A stretch of DNA of 27,250 nt from Patescibacteria group bacterium (GCA_023487605.1 JAMDEE010000008.1:1-27250), one strand, 5' to 3'. Numbered from the stretch's first letter, positions 6,130 through 15,591 are shown. Numbers and translations: made by a program. The notes: a model not told the origin generated them from the sequence alone.

Positions 6130-6888
6130 ATGGATTTATTTGACACATCGACCTCTTTACCCTACCATAATATTATGGATGCAGAAGAACCGCTTATCGA
6201 AGAACTGGACCGCAAACAAAGGCTTAAAGGTTTTTTTAATCATAAAAATCTTTTGATTTTTCTTCTCGTTTTTTTATTTTTGAACGTAATCTATATAGAT
6301 ATGATTTTAACCAAAGGGTTAAATAATCAGACAATAATTCAAAGGTTTGAAAGCGTATCAAGCAATACTCCGCCGGCTGCTACTCCAAACCCGAATATTT
6401 GCCCGCAAAGCTGTATATCACAAATAAATACCGCAATTGGTTCATATAAACCCGTGGTGATTACCCCCCTGCCCCAGCCCACAAGTGCACCCGTCCCGCA
6501 AGCAAACGGCAGTTCTTCCCAAGTTAAGGAATATTACGTGCCTTTCGGTTCGGGCTCGGGAAATTCTTCCGCCTGGCAAAATGTTCCCGGTCTTCAGGCT
6601 TCGGTCGACAGCTCAGCCTATGGCAGCATAAAAAGCGTTGTTTTTGAAGCTTCTCTGCATATCCCAACAGGAAACGAAACAGCCTCCGTCAGGCTTTATG
6701 ATGCCACACAGAACCATCCCGTTTGGAATTCGCAAATAGACTTTAACGGAAATACAAATTCCGTTTTTCTGGCTTCACCCAATATTTCTTTGGACAGCGG
6801 CAACAATATCTATGATGTGCAAATAAAAACCCAGCTACAGTATACTGCTATTCTGGATCAGTCAAGACTGCATATCACGACACAGTAA
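6130..6888 (+). CDS. Membrane-anchored extracytoplasmic beta-rich protein, unknown
   Basis: 252 residues. A charged N-terminal tail is followed by one membrane segment (about 40-60), a short region with a possible disulfide pair (CPQSC, 91-95), a Pro/Ser/Thr linker (77-135) and a C-terminal domain (about 135-250) of alternating hydrophobic/polar strands ending near QTQLQYTAILDQSRLHI-like sequence. The last domain resembles a beta-sandwich such as a carbohydrate-binding or adhesin module, but no family is recognised. It shares the anchor-linker-domain layout of the preceding deacetylase and may act with it at the cell surface (inference). ATG 6130 and ATG 6175 (codon 16) are both possible starts, neither with a good Shine-Dalgarno. 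Confidence 0.75.
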   Translation: MDLFDTSTSLPYHNIMDAEEPLIEELDRKQRLKGFFNHKNLLIFLLVFLFLNVIYIDMILTKGLNNQTIIQRFESVSSNTPPAATPNPNICPQSCISQINTAIGSYKPVVITPLPQPTSAPVPQANGSSSQVKEYYVPFGSGSGNSSAWQNVPGLQASVDSSAYGSIKSVVFEASLHIPTGNETASVRLYDATQNHPVWNSQIDFNGNTNSVFLASPNISLDSGNNIYDVQIKTQLQYTAILDQSRLHITTQ

Positions 6889-7082
6889 GATTTATTGATG
6901 TTTGACAGTGGAAGCCGGATATTGAAGCTAGATAATCGAGGCCGGAAATCAAACTTCCAGTTTCTAACCTCAAAATCTAACATCCAGTGTCCGTCGTCCG
7001 CCATCAAGGTTTCAATAATTGACCTTTATTGTCTTATTTTGTTCTATTGATTTGCGTATTATTTTCTATTATTCTTGAGTTA

Positions 7083-8360
7083 ATGCCTATAAACAAAACA
7101 ACCCTGTCTGCCGACAGGCAAATTCTTCATATTGATTTTGATTCTTATTTTGCCTCGTGCGAACAGCAGTTTAACCCGAAATTAAGAGGAAAACCCGTCG
7201 GGGTTACGGCCCAAAACGGCAGGACGTGTATTATTGCCGCTTCCAGGGAGGCAAAAAAATTGGAAGTCAAATCTCCGAGCCGTACCTGGGAAGCCCAAAA
7301 ACTGATTCCGTATATGGTTTTTGTCCCCGCCCAGTTTGAGCGTTATTGGAAAATTACCCGTAAGTTTTTGAATATTTGTAAAGATTATTCCCCGTTTGTG
7401 GAACTTTTTTCTTTGGATGAAGTTTTTATGGACGTAACCTTAACAAGCCACTTATATAACGGACCTTACGGTATTTCTAAAATAATACGGGACAGGATAA
7501 AAAATGAAATAGGAGAATACGTAACGGTATCCGTGGGAATTTCTTACAATAAACTGCTTGCGAAATTGGGTTCGGGGTTAAACAAGCCCAACGGACTTAC
7601 GGAAATAACAAAAAACAATGTTTGGGATATCTATTCAAAGATAAAATTGACCGACCTCTGCGGAATCGGGGAAAGAATAAAAAAAAGACTGAACGGGATA
7701 AGTATTTATACGGCTATCGACCTGCGCAATGCTCCGTTAGAAATCCTTCTTAAAGAATTTAAAGATGTTGAAGGGCATTTTTTGAAAAATTTAGGAATGG
7801 CCCATGATGATTCCGAAGTTATTCCCTACTACTTCGAAACCGAAACAAAATCCGTAGGGAGAAACTATTGCCTCCCCCAAAACGAGTACGATAAAAGACT
7901 GGTTCTGCAGAATGTTTATGAATTATGCGAAGAGGTGACGCTTAAATTAAGAAGACTCAATAAAAAAGCCAGGACTGCGGGAATTTATCTTGGAGGAGAT
8001 AAAAATATCCACGGCAGAAAAACAGCGGGAAGTTATTTTGAAACGGGACAGGAATTATTTAATTTATGCATGGTTATTTTAAAAGAAAATAATTTTTATT
8101 TCGGTAAAAATAGTTATGTAAGAAGGATAGGTATTTGGGTTTCGGGAATTGAAAATTCGGCAAATATTACCCTTTCCCTTTTTGAAGAAGACAGCAGGAA
8201 AAATAATCTCTGGAAAACCGTAGATAAAATAAACGATAAATTCGGAGACCATACAATAAGAAACGCTTTCCTGCTTTATGCGGATAAACTGACAACGGTT
8301 CCCAACGGTTACATGGCAGACAAGTACGAGAGGACAAAGCTTTCCTCATTAAACCCGTGA
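7083..8360 (+). CDS. Y-family translesion DNA polymerase (DinB/UmuC type)
   Basis: Error-prone polymerase for lesion bypass. Numbering from ATG 7083 (425 residues): the palm motif HIDFDSYFASCEQQ holds the first catalytic Asp (D18) and the steric-gate aromatic (Y22/F23). LFSLDEVFMD holds the second acidic pair, and SVGISYNKLLAKLGSGLNKP is the conserved finger/palm segment. LCGIGERIKKRL is the thumb helix-hairpin-helix, followed by a little-finger domain. The reading frame is open upstream to a TTG at 7029, but those residues are hydrophobic and unlike the family, so ATG 7083 is preferred. The CEQQ form resembles UmuC more than classical DinB, so I give no gene symbol. No beta-clamp motif was confirmed. 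Its 3' end overlaps the opposing nuclease gene by 12 bp. Confidence 0.93.
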   Translation: MPINKTTLSADRQILHIDFDSYFASCEQQFNPKLRGKPVGVTAQNGRTCIIAASREAKKLEVKSPSRTWEAQKLIPYMVFVPAQFERYWKITRKFLNICKDYSPFVELFSLDEVFMDVTLTSHLYNGPYGISKIIRDRIKNEIGEYVTVSVGISYNKLLAKLGSGLNKPNGLTEITKNNVWDIYSKIKLTDLCGIGERIKKRLNGISIYTAIDLRNAPLEILLKEFKDVEGHFLKNLGMAHDDSEVIPYYFETETKSVGRNYCLPQNEYDKRLVLQNVYELCEEVTLKLRRLNKKARTAGIYLGGDKNIHGRKTAGSYFETGQELFNLCMVILKENNFYFGKNSYVRRIGIWVSGIENSANITLSLFEEDSRKNNLWKTVDKINDKFGDHTIRNAFLLYADKLTTVPNGYMADKYERTKLSSLNP

Positions 8361-9164
8361 GTTGCAGACAAGCTGTGCTTCTTCTAAAATCTTTTTTTTA
8401 TCATCTTTGGGAATGCCTATGGAATCCAGGAAAGACTCATTATCAAATAATTCTTTGCACAAGACGATATGATTGTCTAAAAGCTGTTGTTTAAAATTCT
8501 GGGAAAGCGAGGTTAAAACCGTAACCGGATGGAGGTTAAATTTTTCGATTAAATCCCTTATGCTTTCACCTTCGGGATAACTCCAGCTTATCACTTTCAT
8601 ATTTGCACACAGGGCATAAGCAAGGGCATCGGAAGTCACTTTGGTATTTGTAACAATCCAGGCTTGTTTCAGATTATATTTTTCTTTTATATCGTCAAAT
8701 CTTGCTTTTGTATAAAGAGAAACATGCACGTCTGTCCTTGTTCCGGACTGGTTATGAAACTTAGCTTCTATCATAACTTTTTCGTTTTCTTTTTGTGCGA
8801 TTACGTCTATCTCGTGTGTAACACATGTGCCCGAAAGAATTGAGCGTAACTGGGTCGCATACCTCTCCCTTTTTAAAATTTCGGCCACAAAATCTTCAAA
8901 AGGATAACCGGTAGGCCCCAGTTGCATAATCGCCTGTTTCAGGCTGTATTTTGCCTGGGTATACGAAGCCGATTTACCTAAAAATTCCGATATGTGGCTG
9001 TAAATCTCGGAGGTGGGGATATTTTCGTAAAGTTTTCCTTTAACGTGATTTACTACCCGATGCTGAAGCTCTTTTGGTATTCCCGCTCTTTGAACGGATT
9101 GTCTTACTTTATCTTCGCTGAAGGGTTCTTTTTCTCCCGTGGCTTTTATAACATTAATTACCAT
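8349..9164 (-). CDS. ATP-cone / PD-(D/E)XK (Mrr-like) nuclease protein
   Basis: 271 residues. Residues 1-90 are an ATP-cone, the nucleotide-sensing module of ribonucleotide reductases (VIKATGEKEPFSEDKVRQSV, then SEIYSHISEFL). Residues about 88-200 form a PD-(D/E)XK restriction-endonuclease fold: E90, D120 in HEIDVIA and E133-x-K135 in MIEAKFHNQ. The C-terminus (about 215-266) is helical and may be a helix-hairpin-helix-like DNA-binding unit. A nucleotide-gated nuclease is the natural reading of this architecture, but no target is known. There is no methylase or other restriction partner nearby, which argues against a classical restriction system. It lies 43 bp downstream of the 1114-residue gene on the same strand. 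Confidence 0.85.
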   Translation of the reverse strand: MVINVIKATGEKEPFSEDKVRQSVQRAGIPKELQHRVVNHVKGKLYENIPTSEIYSHISEFLGKSASYTQAKYSLKQAIMQLGPTGYPFEDFVAEILKRERYATQLRSILSGTCVTHEIDVIAQKENEKVMIEAKFHNQSGTRTDVHVSLYTKARFDDIKEKYNLKQAWIVTNTKVTSDALAYALCANMKVISWSYPEGESIRDLIEKFNLHPVTVLTSLSQNFKQQLLDNHIVLCKELFDNESFLDSIGIPKDDKKKILEEAQLVCNSRV

Positions 9165-9207
9165 AAGTTATATGGTAGCGCTATAAAATTACTTTTACAA
9201 TATATCC

Positions 9208-12200
9208 TTACTCGTATTGATTAAAAAAGTTCAGGGAATTTTGAATTGCCGTGTTAAAGGACAAAGTGAGGTTGTGGCCGTTGCCGGGATAAGTTATCAG
9301 AAAAGCTGTTTTTCCCTGATTTATGAAATCATTATAGAGTTCAACCGAATTTTGGGGAGGAACAGTTGTGTCCTCCTCCCCCTGGTTTATTTGAACGGGT
9401 GTTTTTATATCGGGAAGGTATTTTAGCTGTGAGACGCTTTCCCAAAGCTTGGGATTGCTTTCGGGTGTTCCCATAATCTTGAACGTATCCGCGTAAGGAT
9501 TGTTAAATAACCTTGATTCTTCCAAAAGCGGCAAGTGGGATTTGGAGAACCATCTTAAGGGGTCAATTACGGGTGCCCAAAGTACAGCAGATTTTACTTC
9601 TTTTAGTAATTTAGGATTTTCTCCGATAATTTCCAGGACTTTCAAAGTCACCTCTCCTCCCATTGAGTGACCCCAAAGGTAAATTTCATTTGAGTTTGCC
9701 TGTTGAAGCTTGTTTACAGATACAAGAAGGTTCATGACGTCGATCGGATATGCAAAACGCATCAAAGCCGTTTCTTCAATTTCTGAATTTCCGTTACCTC
9801 TATAATCCGGTTTTAGCACAAGATATCCGTTTGAGGCGAAATAATCGGTGACCTCTTTATAGGAATTTGTTGTACTGTACCGGTTTGGAGGAATATAGCC
9901 ATGGTCAACGATTACGACAGGGTATCCATTTTGAGGTTTTGGGCTGTTGGGGACGTCCATTAGTGCATAAAGTTTTAAGCCGTCGGAAAGATAGGAAACG
10001 ATATAACTTGAAAAAGGACCCCGGGTGGATACCATTTTATCGACTGTTATATTACTTCCAGGATATTCCCTATGTTCCAATGCCGTTAATGAAAACGGAA
10101 AAAGTTTTGGTTGTTTAATTTTAGGCTTGCTTAATACATATAAATTCTTTTTTTCGAATGCTATAAATTTTCCCTGTTTAAATATCTGGATATAGTTCTT
10201 ATCGTTTTCCATCTCTTTGGCCATTTGAATTTGTGCCGGAAGCGACGGCTGGGCATATGGGTCATTCAGTAAAAACGCCACTATGTCAGCCTGTTTCATT
10301 CCTACGGGGATAGTAAAAATTTTCTGCCGGTGTGATAAATGCGAACCTATGTTATTGGTTGCCGCAATGCTGTAATGCGGAGGAATATCGGTTAAAAATT
10401 TGTCTATAGCGTTCCTGTCCGCAAGAGGCTGGGTAAACATGGCTAAATTGGGTCTTTTTGCTCCGGGCAACGGGCCAATAATGTATGCGGAAAAAATTGT
10501 TGCAATAATTATAAAAAAACAGTAAAAAGTTAGCGGTACTTTAGGCAGCAGGTTTCTCAGCCTTCTTACCCCGTATATTGCGGATATATAAATAAAAGGA
10601 GTAATGGTAGATGTATACTGGAAGTAAATTTCGTGAAGCTGGGGATTTGTGCTTAAAAGGTCTATTATTAAGTCGGGCGCTGCAAAAAGCAAAGAAACAG
10701 GAGAAAAAATAGATATAAAACCTAAGGGAATAAATTGTTGGAATAGGTATGAAAGCTGGCTTTTTGATAAAACTATTCCGAGTGTTTTAAACGGAGAAAA
10801 TATAATATTTTTTACAATGGACGAAGGAGAATATCCGAAATCCGAATAGTAAGCAAGGGCAAAATGGTTTCCTCCCCTGACTGAAGGTATGAGATACCAG
10901 ACGAGATAATAAAATATTCCGAAAGATACGGCGAAAAGCAATCCTCCTAAGGCAATCTTAATAAATTCTTTTCTTCTGTCGGTTATTTTATTTTTAATGA
11001 GCGCAAAGACAGATTGTGCCGACAGCAAAAACCCGAAAACCGATATAATAAGCCAGACTTCCTCTTTTGTTAATCCCGCCAGGACGGCAAAAATCAAAAA
11101 TATCAGATATCTTCTTTTAATAAAACAGTAGGCGGCAATTAATAAAAAAGTAGTGCCGAGAGTGACCGGATGGAAATCGTATAAATTAGTGTACTGCATC
11201 GCGGGGTTTAAGAGGTAAGACAATGAAAATATTAAGGATATATTTTTATTTCTTAGTATCTCTTTGGATATTAAATACACGAATATTGCCCCAAGCGCCA
11301 AAACAACCGTTTGAAGAAGCAAGAGCATTTCGGGGCTTGACCAGATTAAGTATAAAGGGGCCAGTAAAACCAGAATAAAATCGGCATGGAAGGCCAACCT
11401 CGAGATAATGTTTGTGCCGTTAGGGTCGGTTATCTGGAATATTCTGCCGTGTGCTGTGTTCCATACTGCCTGGTCCATATTGCCAAGGTCAAACCTTCCC
11501 GTATAAAAATTGTCGTATCTTAGAAAACTTGCGGTTGTAAAGTAAGCAATGTAAATTAGAATTGCCCCTAAAAGCAACAGTTCGTATTTATGGTTTGTAA
11601 TATAGTTTTCCGCTTTTAAGATGATTTTATTTTTGCTTTTATGCCAAAGAAATATAAGAAAAAGGTAAATTACTTCCGATATTATAAAGACTATTCTGGA
11701 AAATATTGAAGCAAGCCCTGCCAGGGAGAAAGTTATATATTTTGAAAGTCCGTAAGTCATAACCCCTTCTCTGACCCCCAAACCCATAGGCGTAATCAAA
11801 GATAAATATCCGACAAGTAAGGAAAACACGAATAAACTGACAAAGGTGTCTATATGGGTTAAGTTGAGACTTATTATCGAAATGGTAGAAAAATATGTAC
11901 CTAAACCGAAGAACAAAAATGAAAAAAACTCAAAAAGGAAAAGATACAGGTTACTAATAGGCGAAGCCTTGGGAAAAAAGGCCTTTAACTCACCGGTTAA
12001 TCTGTTGCTTTGGGGAAAATATGCAAGAAGCTTAGCGTTAAAAATAAAGAATAAAGTTAAAACCAGAGTCAGCAAAACAAACAGAAGGTTTAATAAATTA
12101 TTTTTAGACAGTAAAAATACCGCAGGTATAGACAAAACAAAGCAGCTTATTACGATGAGCTCGATCTCTACAAGCATTGACAGCCAAAGCTCTTTTTTAG

Positions 12201-12552
12201 AAAGCCCTTTATCACCGAATAAATACGACCGGGAAAGAAAAGACCAAATATTTCCGGGAGTATATCTTTTAAGTTCGGATACCGACCATAAATAGGAATT
12301 CTCCTTAAAGCCAACTTTACTTCCTTTTTGCTCTATTATTTTTTGCCATGACAGGCTTCTGAAAATAAAATAACCGAAAAAACATAAAACCGAAATCAAT
12401 AATAAAATAGGATTTAAGTCTTTAATGGATGATATTGCCCCCGAGGAATTACTTAAAATCAATTTTAAAATGAAAAATAACGATATTATGGCCAAAGGCC
12501 ATCCGATAAAAAACTTTACTAAGGAAAGTAAATTGCTTTTTAAATTATTCAT
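9208..12552 (-). CDS. Three-part fusion: LPG-synthase-like membrane domain, DUF2079 and alpha/beta hydrolase
   Basis: A single 1114-residue ORF. Residues 1-305 match the UPF0104/lysylphosphatidylglycerol-synthase membrane family, with signatures RYTPGNIW (97-104) and TPMGLGVREG (254-263). Residues about 320-760 match DUF2079, a GT-C-like multi-pass family (FDLGNMDQAVWNTAHGR, 354-370; HADFILVLLAPLY, 389-401; GLTKEEVW, 493-500). Residues about 830-1114 form an S9/dienelactone-type alpha/beta hydrolase with nucleophile S963 (GHSMG), acid D1061 and H1093. About 15-20 membrane helices are likely, with the hydrolase probably outside the cell. A role in building or editing a lipid-linked or surface glycan is inference. 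It starts just behind a hairpin after the permease gene, with no Shine-Dalgarno. Confidence 0.9.
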   Translation of the reverse strand: MNNLKSNLLSLVKFFIGWPLAIISLFFILKLILSNSSGAISSIKDLNPILLLISVLCFFGYFIFRSLSWQKIIEQKGSKVGFKENSYLWSVSELKRYTPGNIWSFLSRSYLFGDKGLSKKELWLSMLVEIELIVISCFVLSIPAVFLLSKNNLLNLLFVLLTLVLTLFFIFNAKLLAYFPQSNRLTGELKAFFPKASPISNLYLFLFEFFSFLFFGLGTYFSTISIISLNLTHIDTFVSLFVFSLLVGYLSLITPMGLGVREGVMTYGLSKYITFSLAGLASIFSRIVFIISEVIYLFLIFLWHKSKNKIILKAENYITNHKYELLLLGAILIYIAYFTTASFLRYDNFYTGRFDLGNMDQAVWNTAHGRIFQITDPNGTNIISRLAFHADFILVLLAPLYLIWSSPEMLLLLQTVVLALGAIFVYLISKEILRNKNISLIFSLSYLLNPAMQYTNLYDFHPVTLGTTFLLIAAYCFIKRRYLIFLIFAVLAGLTKEEVWLIISVFGFLLSAQSVFALIKNKITDRRKEFIKIALGGLLFAVSFGIFYYLVWYLIPSVRGGNHFALAYYSDFGYSPSSIVKNIIFSPFKTLGIVLSKSQLSYLFQQFIPLGFISIFSPVSLLFAAPDLIIDLLSTNPQLHEIYFQYTSTITPFIYISAIYGVRRLRNLLPKVPLTFYCFFIIIATIFSAYIIGPLPGAKRPNLAMFTQPLADRNAIDKFLTDIPPHYSIAATNNIGSHLSHRQKIFTIPVGMKQADIVAFLLNDPYAQPSLPAQIQMAKEMENDKNYIQIFKQGKFIAFEKKNLYVLSKPKIKQPKLFPFSLTALEHREYPGSNITVDKMVSTRGPFSSYIVSYLSDGLKLYALMDVPNSPKPQNGYPVVIVDHGYIPPNRYSTTNSYKEVTDYFASNGYLVLKPDYRGNGNSEIEETALMRFAYPIDVMNLLVSVNKLQQANSNEIYLWGHSMGGEVTLKVLEIIGENPKLLKEVKSAVLWAPVIDPLRWFSKSHLPLLEESRLFNNPYADTFKIMGTPESNPKLWESVSQLKYLPDIKTPVQINQGEEDTTVPPQNSVELYNDFINQGKTAFLITYPGNGHNLTLSFNTAIQNSLNFFNQYE

Positions 12553-12556
12553 ACGT

Positions 12557-12599
12557 TAGAGCCTTAATACGTTCGGTTAAATTCAGTATTTCGGCTCTA
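12557..12599 (-). other. Hairpin between the permease and fusion genes
   Basis: TAGAGCC (12557-12563) pairs with GGCTCTA (12593-12599), and inside them AATAC pairs with GTATT, giving a 12-bp interrupted stem. It includes the permease stop codon and ends 4 bp before the next ATG. There is no T-tract, so it may be an attenuator, an mRNA-stability element or a coupling structure rather than a terminator. Confidence 0.4.
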
Positions 12600-13787
12600 T
12601 TCATATCTCAAAGCCTCAATTGGAGACAATTTTGAAGCCCTGATTGCGGGAGCCATCCCGAATATTATACCAATTGCAACTGAGAAGACAAAAGCAATTA
12701 CAACAGACCATGGTGTTACTTCCGACACCAAAAGTTTTGCAACTATAATTGAAGCGCCCATACCCAGTATTATGCCTATAACTCCTCCCAAAACCGAAAT
12801 CATAACGGCTTCGATTAAAAACTGTTTTAGAATATCGCTGCGTTTTGCCCCCAGGGCTTTCCTTAATCCGATTTCCCTGGTTCTTTCGGTTACCGATACC
12901 AGCATGATATTGGCAACCCCTATTCCTCCGACCAAAAGAGATATGGCTGCTATTCCGCCCAAAGCCAAAGACAGCATGTTTGTAATGTTTGAAATAGTTG
13001 CTGTTAAAGTATCTGCTGTCTCAACGGAAAAGTCATCCGCAGTCAGCCTTTTTAATAACACCTGCTTTGTTTGATCGATAACTATCGGCACCAATTCGGG
13101 ACTGTCGGCGGTTATTGCAATTTCAGTCAAAATATTCGAGCCGAATAATTCCTGTGCGGATTCAACGGATATATACGCAATGTTGTCCTGGTCTACCCCC
13201 AAAAATGAACCCCGTTTTTCCGCAACACCGATTATTGTATAAAGTTTACTGCCGATATAAATTCTTTTTCCTATAGCATTTTGCCCCGGAAAAAATTTCT
13301 CATACACAGTATTGCCTATAACGGCTACGTTGGTACCGGCCTGCTCCTGTCCTTTAGTAAAAAAGATTCCCTGCGACATCTTCGTGCTTGTAACAACGAA
13401 CGGGTACTGATATGAAACTCCCGCAACAAATGCACCCTTATCCTGAATAGTTTTATATTTTATTGTGGCAACCTGTCTTATAACAGGAGTTAATTTTGCA
13501 ATAGGCGTTAGTTTTCTGTCGAGGCTCTTCCAATCCTGTACTCTTAGTTTATTTGAGATGAAGCTTCCAAACCCGCCCCCCGAAGTATTTCCCGGCAAAA
13601 CGTCAATCAAGTTTGAACCCAAGGACGAAATCTCGTTGGTGACGTACCCCTGTATTCCCGAACCTATCGACACGAGAAGAATAATTGAAAAAACACCGAT
13701 TATTATTCCCAGAGTTGTCAAAAAACTTCTTAATTTATTTACCGTAATCGATTTCCAGGATAGGGCAACTAATTCTTGAAAATTCAT
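12597..13787 (-). CDS. MacB-type ABC transporter permease (FtsX family)
   Basis: 396 residues in the standard MacB permease layout: an N-terminal membrane helix (about 20-42), a large extracytoplasmic MacB_PCD domain (about 45-265) and three C-terminal helices forming the FtsX domain (from about 275). The conserved cytoplasmic loop RTREIGLRKALGAKRSDIL is present. The nucleotide-binding domain is encoded separately just upstream, with start and stop codons touching at 13787, so the two are translationally coupled. Such systems move peptides, lipoproteins or antibiotics by mechanotransmission; the substrate here is unknown. Family assignment is firm. Confidence 0.93.
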   Translation of the reverse strand: MNFQELVALSWKSITVNKLRSFLTTLGIIIGVFSIILLVSIGSGIQGYVTNEISSLGSNLIDVLPGNTSGGGFGSFISNKLRVQDWKSLDRKLTPIAKLTPVIRQVATIKYKTIQDKGAFVAGVSYQYPFVVTSTKMSQGIFFTKGQEQAGTNVAVIGNTVYEKFFPGQNAIGKRIYIGSKLYTIIGVAEKRGSFLGVDQDNIAYISVESAQELFGSNILTEIAITADSPELVPIVIDQTKQVLLKRLTADDFSVETADTLTATISNITNMLSLALGGIAAISLLVGGIGVANIMLVSVTERTREIGLRKALGAKRSDILKQFLIEAVMISVLGGVIGIILGMGASIIVAKLLVSEVTPWSVVIAFVFSVAIGIIFGMAPAIRASKLSPIEALRYE

Positions 13788-14470
13788 TATTTACTTACCA
13801 GCCTTCCGTCTTCCAAATGCAAAATCTTTTTAGCTTGAATTGCAATATCGTGCTCGTGCGTAATTAAAACTATAGTTTTTCCGTCTTTATTTAAAGCTTT
13901 TAGAGTATTCATTACATCATCACCTGAGTGGGTGTCTAAATTACCCGTAGGTTCATCGGCTAGTATTAATTCGGGATTGTTCATCAGGGCTCTTGCAATA
14001 GCAACCCTTTGCTGTTGTCCGCCTGACATTTGATTTGGCCTTTTGTTTAAGTGGTCTTCCAGGCCTAATTCCGTGAGAAGCTCCACCGCTTTTTGAGTTC
14101 TTTCTTTAACATTTGTCCCTGCATAAATTGCCGGTAAAATTACATTTTCCACGGCTGACAATCTCGGCAGAAGATTAAACGACTGGAATACAAACCCTAT
14201 TTCTTTATTTCTTTGGTAAGCAAGCTCGTCTTCGCTTAGCTTGGACACATCCGTGCCGTTTAAAACATAAGACCCTTTTGTGGGCAAATCCAGCAATCCG
14301 ATAATATGCATCAGGGTTGATTTTCCCGATCCCGACCTGCCCGTAATGGCGACAAAATCACCTTTATAAACCGTAAGATCTATATCTTTTAACGCAACAG
14401 TTTCTATATCCGATGTATCATAGACTTTACTTACATCGGTTATTTTTATAATTATATCTTTTGTTTTCAT
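13787..14470 (-). CDS. ABC transporter ATPase (MacB/LolD type)
   Basis: 227 residues, the usual size for this subfamily. Walker A GRSGSGKST (44-52), Q-loop Q96 (FVFQSFNLLPRLS), signature MSGGQ (148-152), Walker B LILADEP with catalytic E173, and switch His in LITHEHD. FQSFNLLPRLSAVENV is typical of the LolD/MacB/FtsE group. It is the energy-coupling subunit for the adjacent FtsX-type permease, and lies 6 nt after the adaptor gene and touches the permease gene. A LolCDE role is unlikely in an organism that probably lacks an outer membrane. Confidence 0.95.
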   Translation of the reverse strand: MKTKDIIIKITDVSKVYDTSDIETVALKDIDLTVYKGDFVAITGRSGSGKSTLMHIIGLLDLPTKGSYVLNGTDVSKLSEDELAYQRNKEIGFVFQSFNLLPRLSAVENVILPAIYAGTNVKERTQKAVELLTELGLEDHLNKRPNQMSGGQQQRVAIARALMNNPELILADEPTGNLDTHSGDDVMNTLKALNKDGKTIVLITHEHDIAIQAKKILHLEDGRLVSK

Positions 14471-14476
14471 GAAGAG

Positions 14477-15538
14477 TTATTTAGCTATCATGCTCGGGGT
14501 AACAGAATTAGGATCGACGGCAACTGTATCCCCGCTGGAAAGACCCGATAAAACCTGCGCTTGTGTATCGCTTTGAAGTCCTAAACCTACCCGCCTTTTT
14601 TGAAAATCCTTTTTCACCTGAACGTACACATAATTATTGTCAAAAACGCTGGATGAAGGAATTGACAGCACGTTGTTTTTTGAATCAATAATTATATCGG
14701 CATTGCCGGACATTCCTACTCTGTAATTTTGGGGGTTAGGAAGTTTTGCGTAAACATAGAACGCATTTCCTCCCGATGAGCTTACATGACTGACAAAATC
14801 TATCCTATTAATTTTAAGATTAATAGTCGTATTTGGAAATGCGTCCATCGATACCTGGACATTTTGTCCCACTTTAACCTGTCCGATATCGGCCTCGTCA
14901 ACTTCCATCTGGAATTCCAATGAATTGGGATCGGTCACTGTAAAAGTTGTTGTCGGAATAACGTTTACCCCGGCGGTATCCGCATCGGCTCTGGTAACAA
15001 TACCCGAAATCGGAGTCGTAAGAACCGATAATTGCTTTGTTAAGTCCTGAAGCTCTACCGAGTTAATTGCGCTATTAAGGTTATATTGGTTATCCTGCAA
15101 AATTATTTTCATACTGTCGTTTAATGCTTCCTGAGGGGTTCTGTTTTGGTAATTAGTCTGGGTTTGATCGAAAGTGTTCCTTTGCAGGGAATATGCAATC
15201 AGAGCCTGTTCAAGGTTTTTCTGCGCAGTCCTCTGGTCAAGTGTTGCTATAACTTGGCCTTCTTTTACCGTATCTCCCTGTTTTACGCCCAAATATGCCA
15301 ATTGGCCTGCAATTTGGAATGTAAGATTAACCGAAGTTTGGGCATACACGTCTCCCGTTACGGAAACGGTTTTTACAATATCCTGTTTATTAACGGTCGC
15401 CGTTAAAATTTGCTTTGAACCTTTGGGGAATAAAATTACTGCCGCAATAATCAAAACGATGATGACTGCTAATGAAAGTTTCTTGTGGCCAAATATAAGG
15501 GATTTTATCCGGGTAAATATATTTTTAATCTTCCCCAT
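14477..15538 (-). CDS. Periplasmic-adaptor-like protein (HlyD/MacA family)
   Basis: 353 residues. One N-terminal membrane helix (about 20-37), then a beta-barrel/lipoyl module (VKTVSVTGDVYAQTSVNLTF; QLAYLGVKQGDTVKEGQVIATLD), a short helical hairpin (about 108-165) and the returning lipoyl half (LTTPISGIVTRADADTAG) with membrane-proximal domains. It is the first gene of the adaptor-ATPase-permease operon. The helical hairpin is short, consistent with an adaptor that need not reach an outer-membrane channel (inference). The start codon ATG 15538 is only about 2 nt from the predicted transcription start. Confidence 0.92.
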   Translation of the reverse strand: MGKIKNIFTRIKSLIFGHKKLSLAVIIVLIIAAVILFPKGSKQILTATVNKQDIVKTVSVTGDVYAQTSVNLTFQIAGQLAYLGVKQGDTVKEGQVIATLDQRTAQKNLEQALIAYSLQRNTFDQTQTNYQNRTPQEALNDSMKIILQDNQYNLNSAINSVELQDLTKQLSVLTTPISGIVTRADADTAGVNVIPTTTFTVTDPNSLEFQMEVDEADIGQVKVGQNVQVSMDAFPNTTINLKINRIDFVSHVSSSGGNAFYVYAKLPNPQNYRVGMSGNADIIIDSKNNVLSIPSSSVFDNNYVYVQVKKDFQKRRVGLGLQSDTQAQVLSGLSSGDTVAVDPNSVTPSMIAK

Positions 15539-15546
15539 CGAATTTT

Positions 15547-15552
15547 ATTTTA
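15547..15552 (-). promoter_or_regulatory. Possible -10 of the ABC operon
   Basis: Minus-strand TAAAAT 8 nt upstream of the adaptor ATG would give a nearly leaderless mRNA. The -35 is weak (TTTCAC, 15570-15575, 17-nt spacing), so the call is tentative. Confidence 0.3.
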
Positions 15553-15591
15553 CACCAAAAGAACCGATAGTGAAAGGATTATTTCCGGTAA

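Noticed and set aside
13787..15538. The ABC genes as a LolCDE lipoprotein-sorting system.
   Set aside because: Only one permease gene is present, with a HlyD/MacA-type adaptor; the layout is that of MacAB-like exporters.
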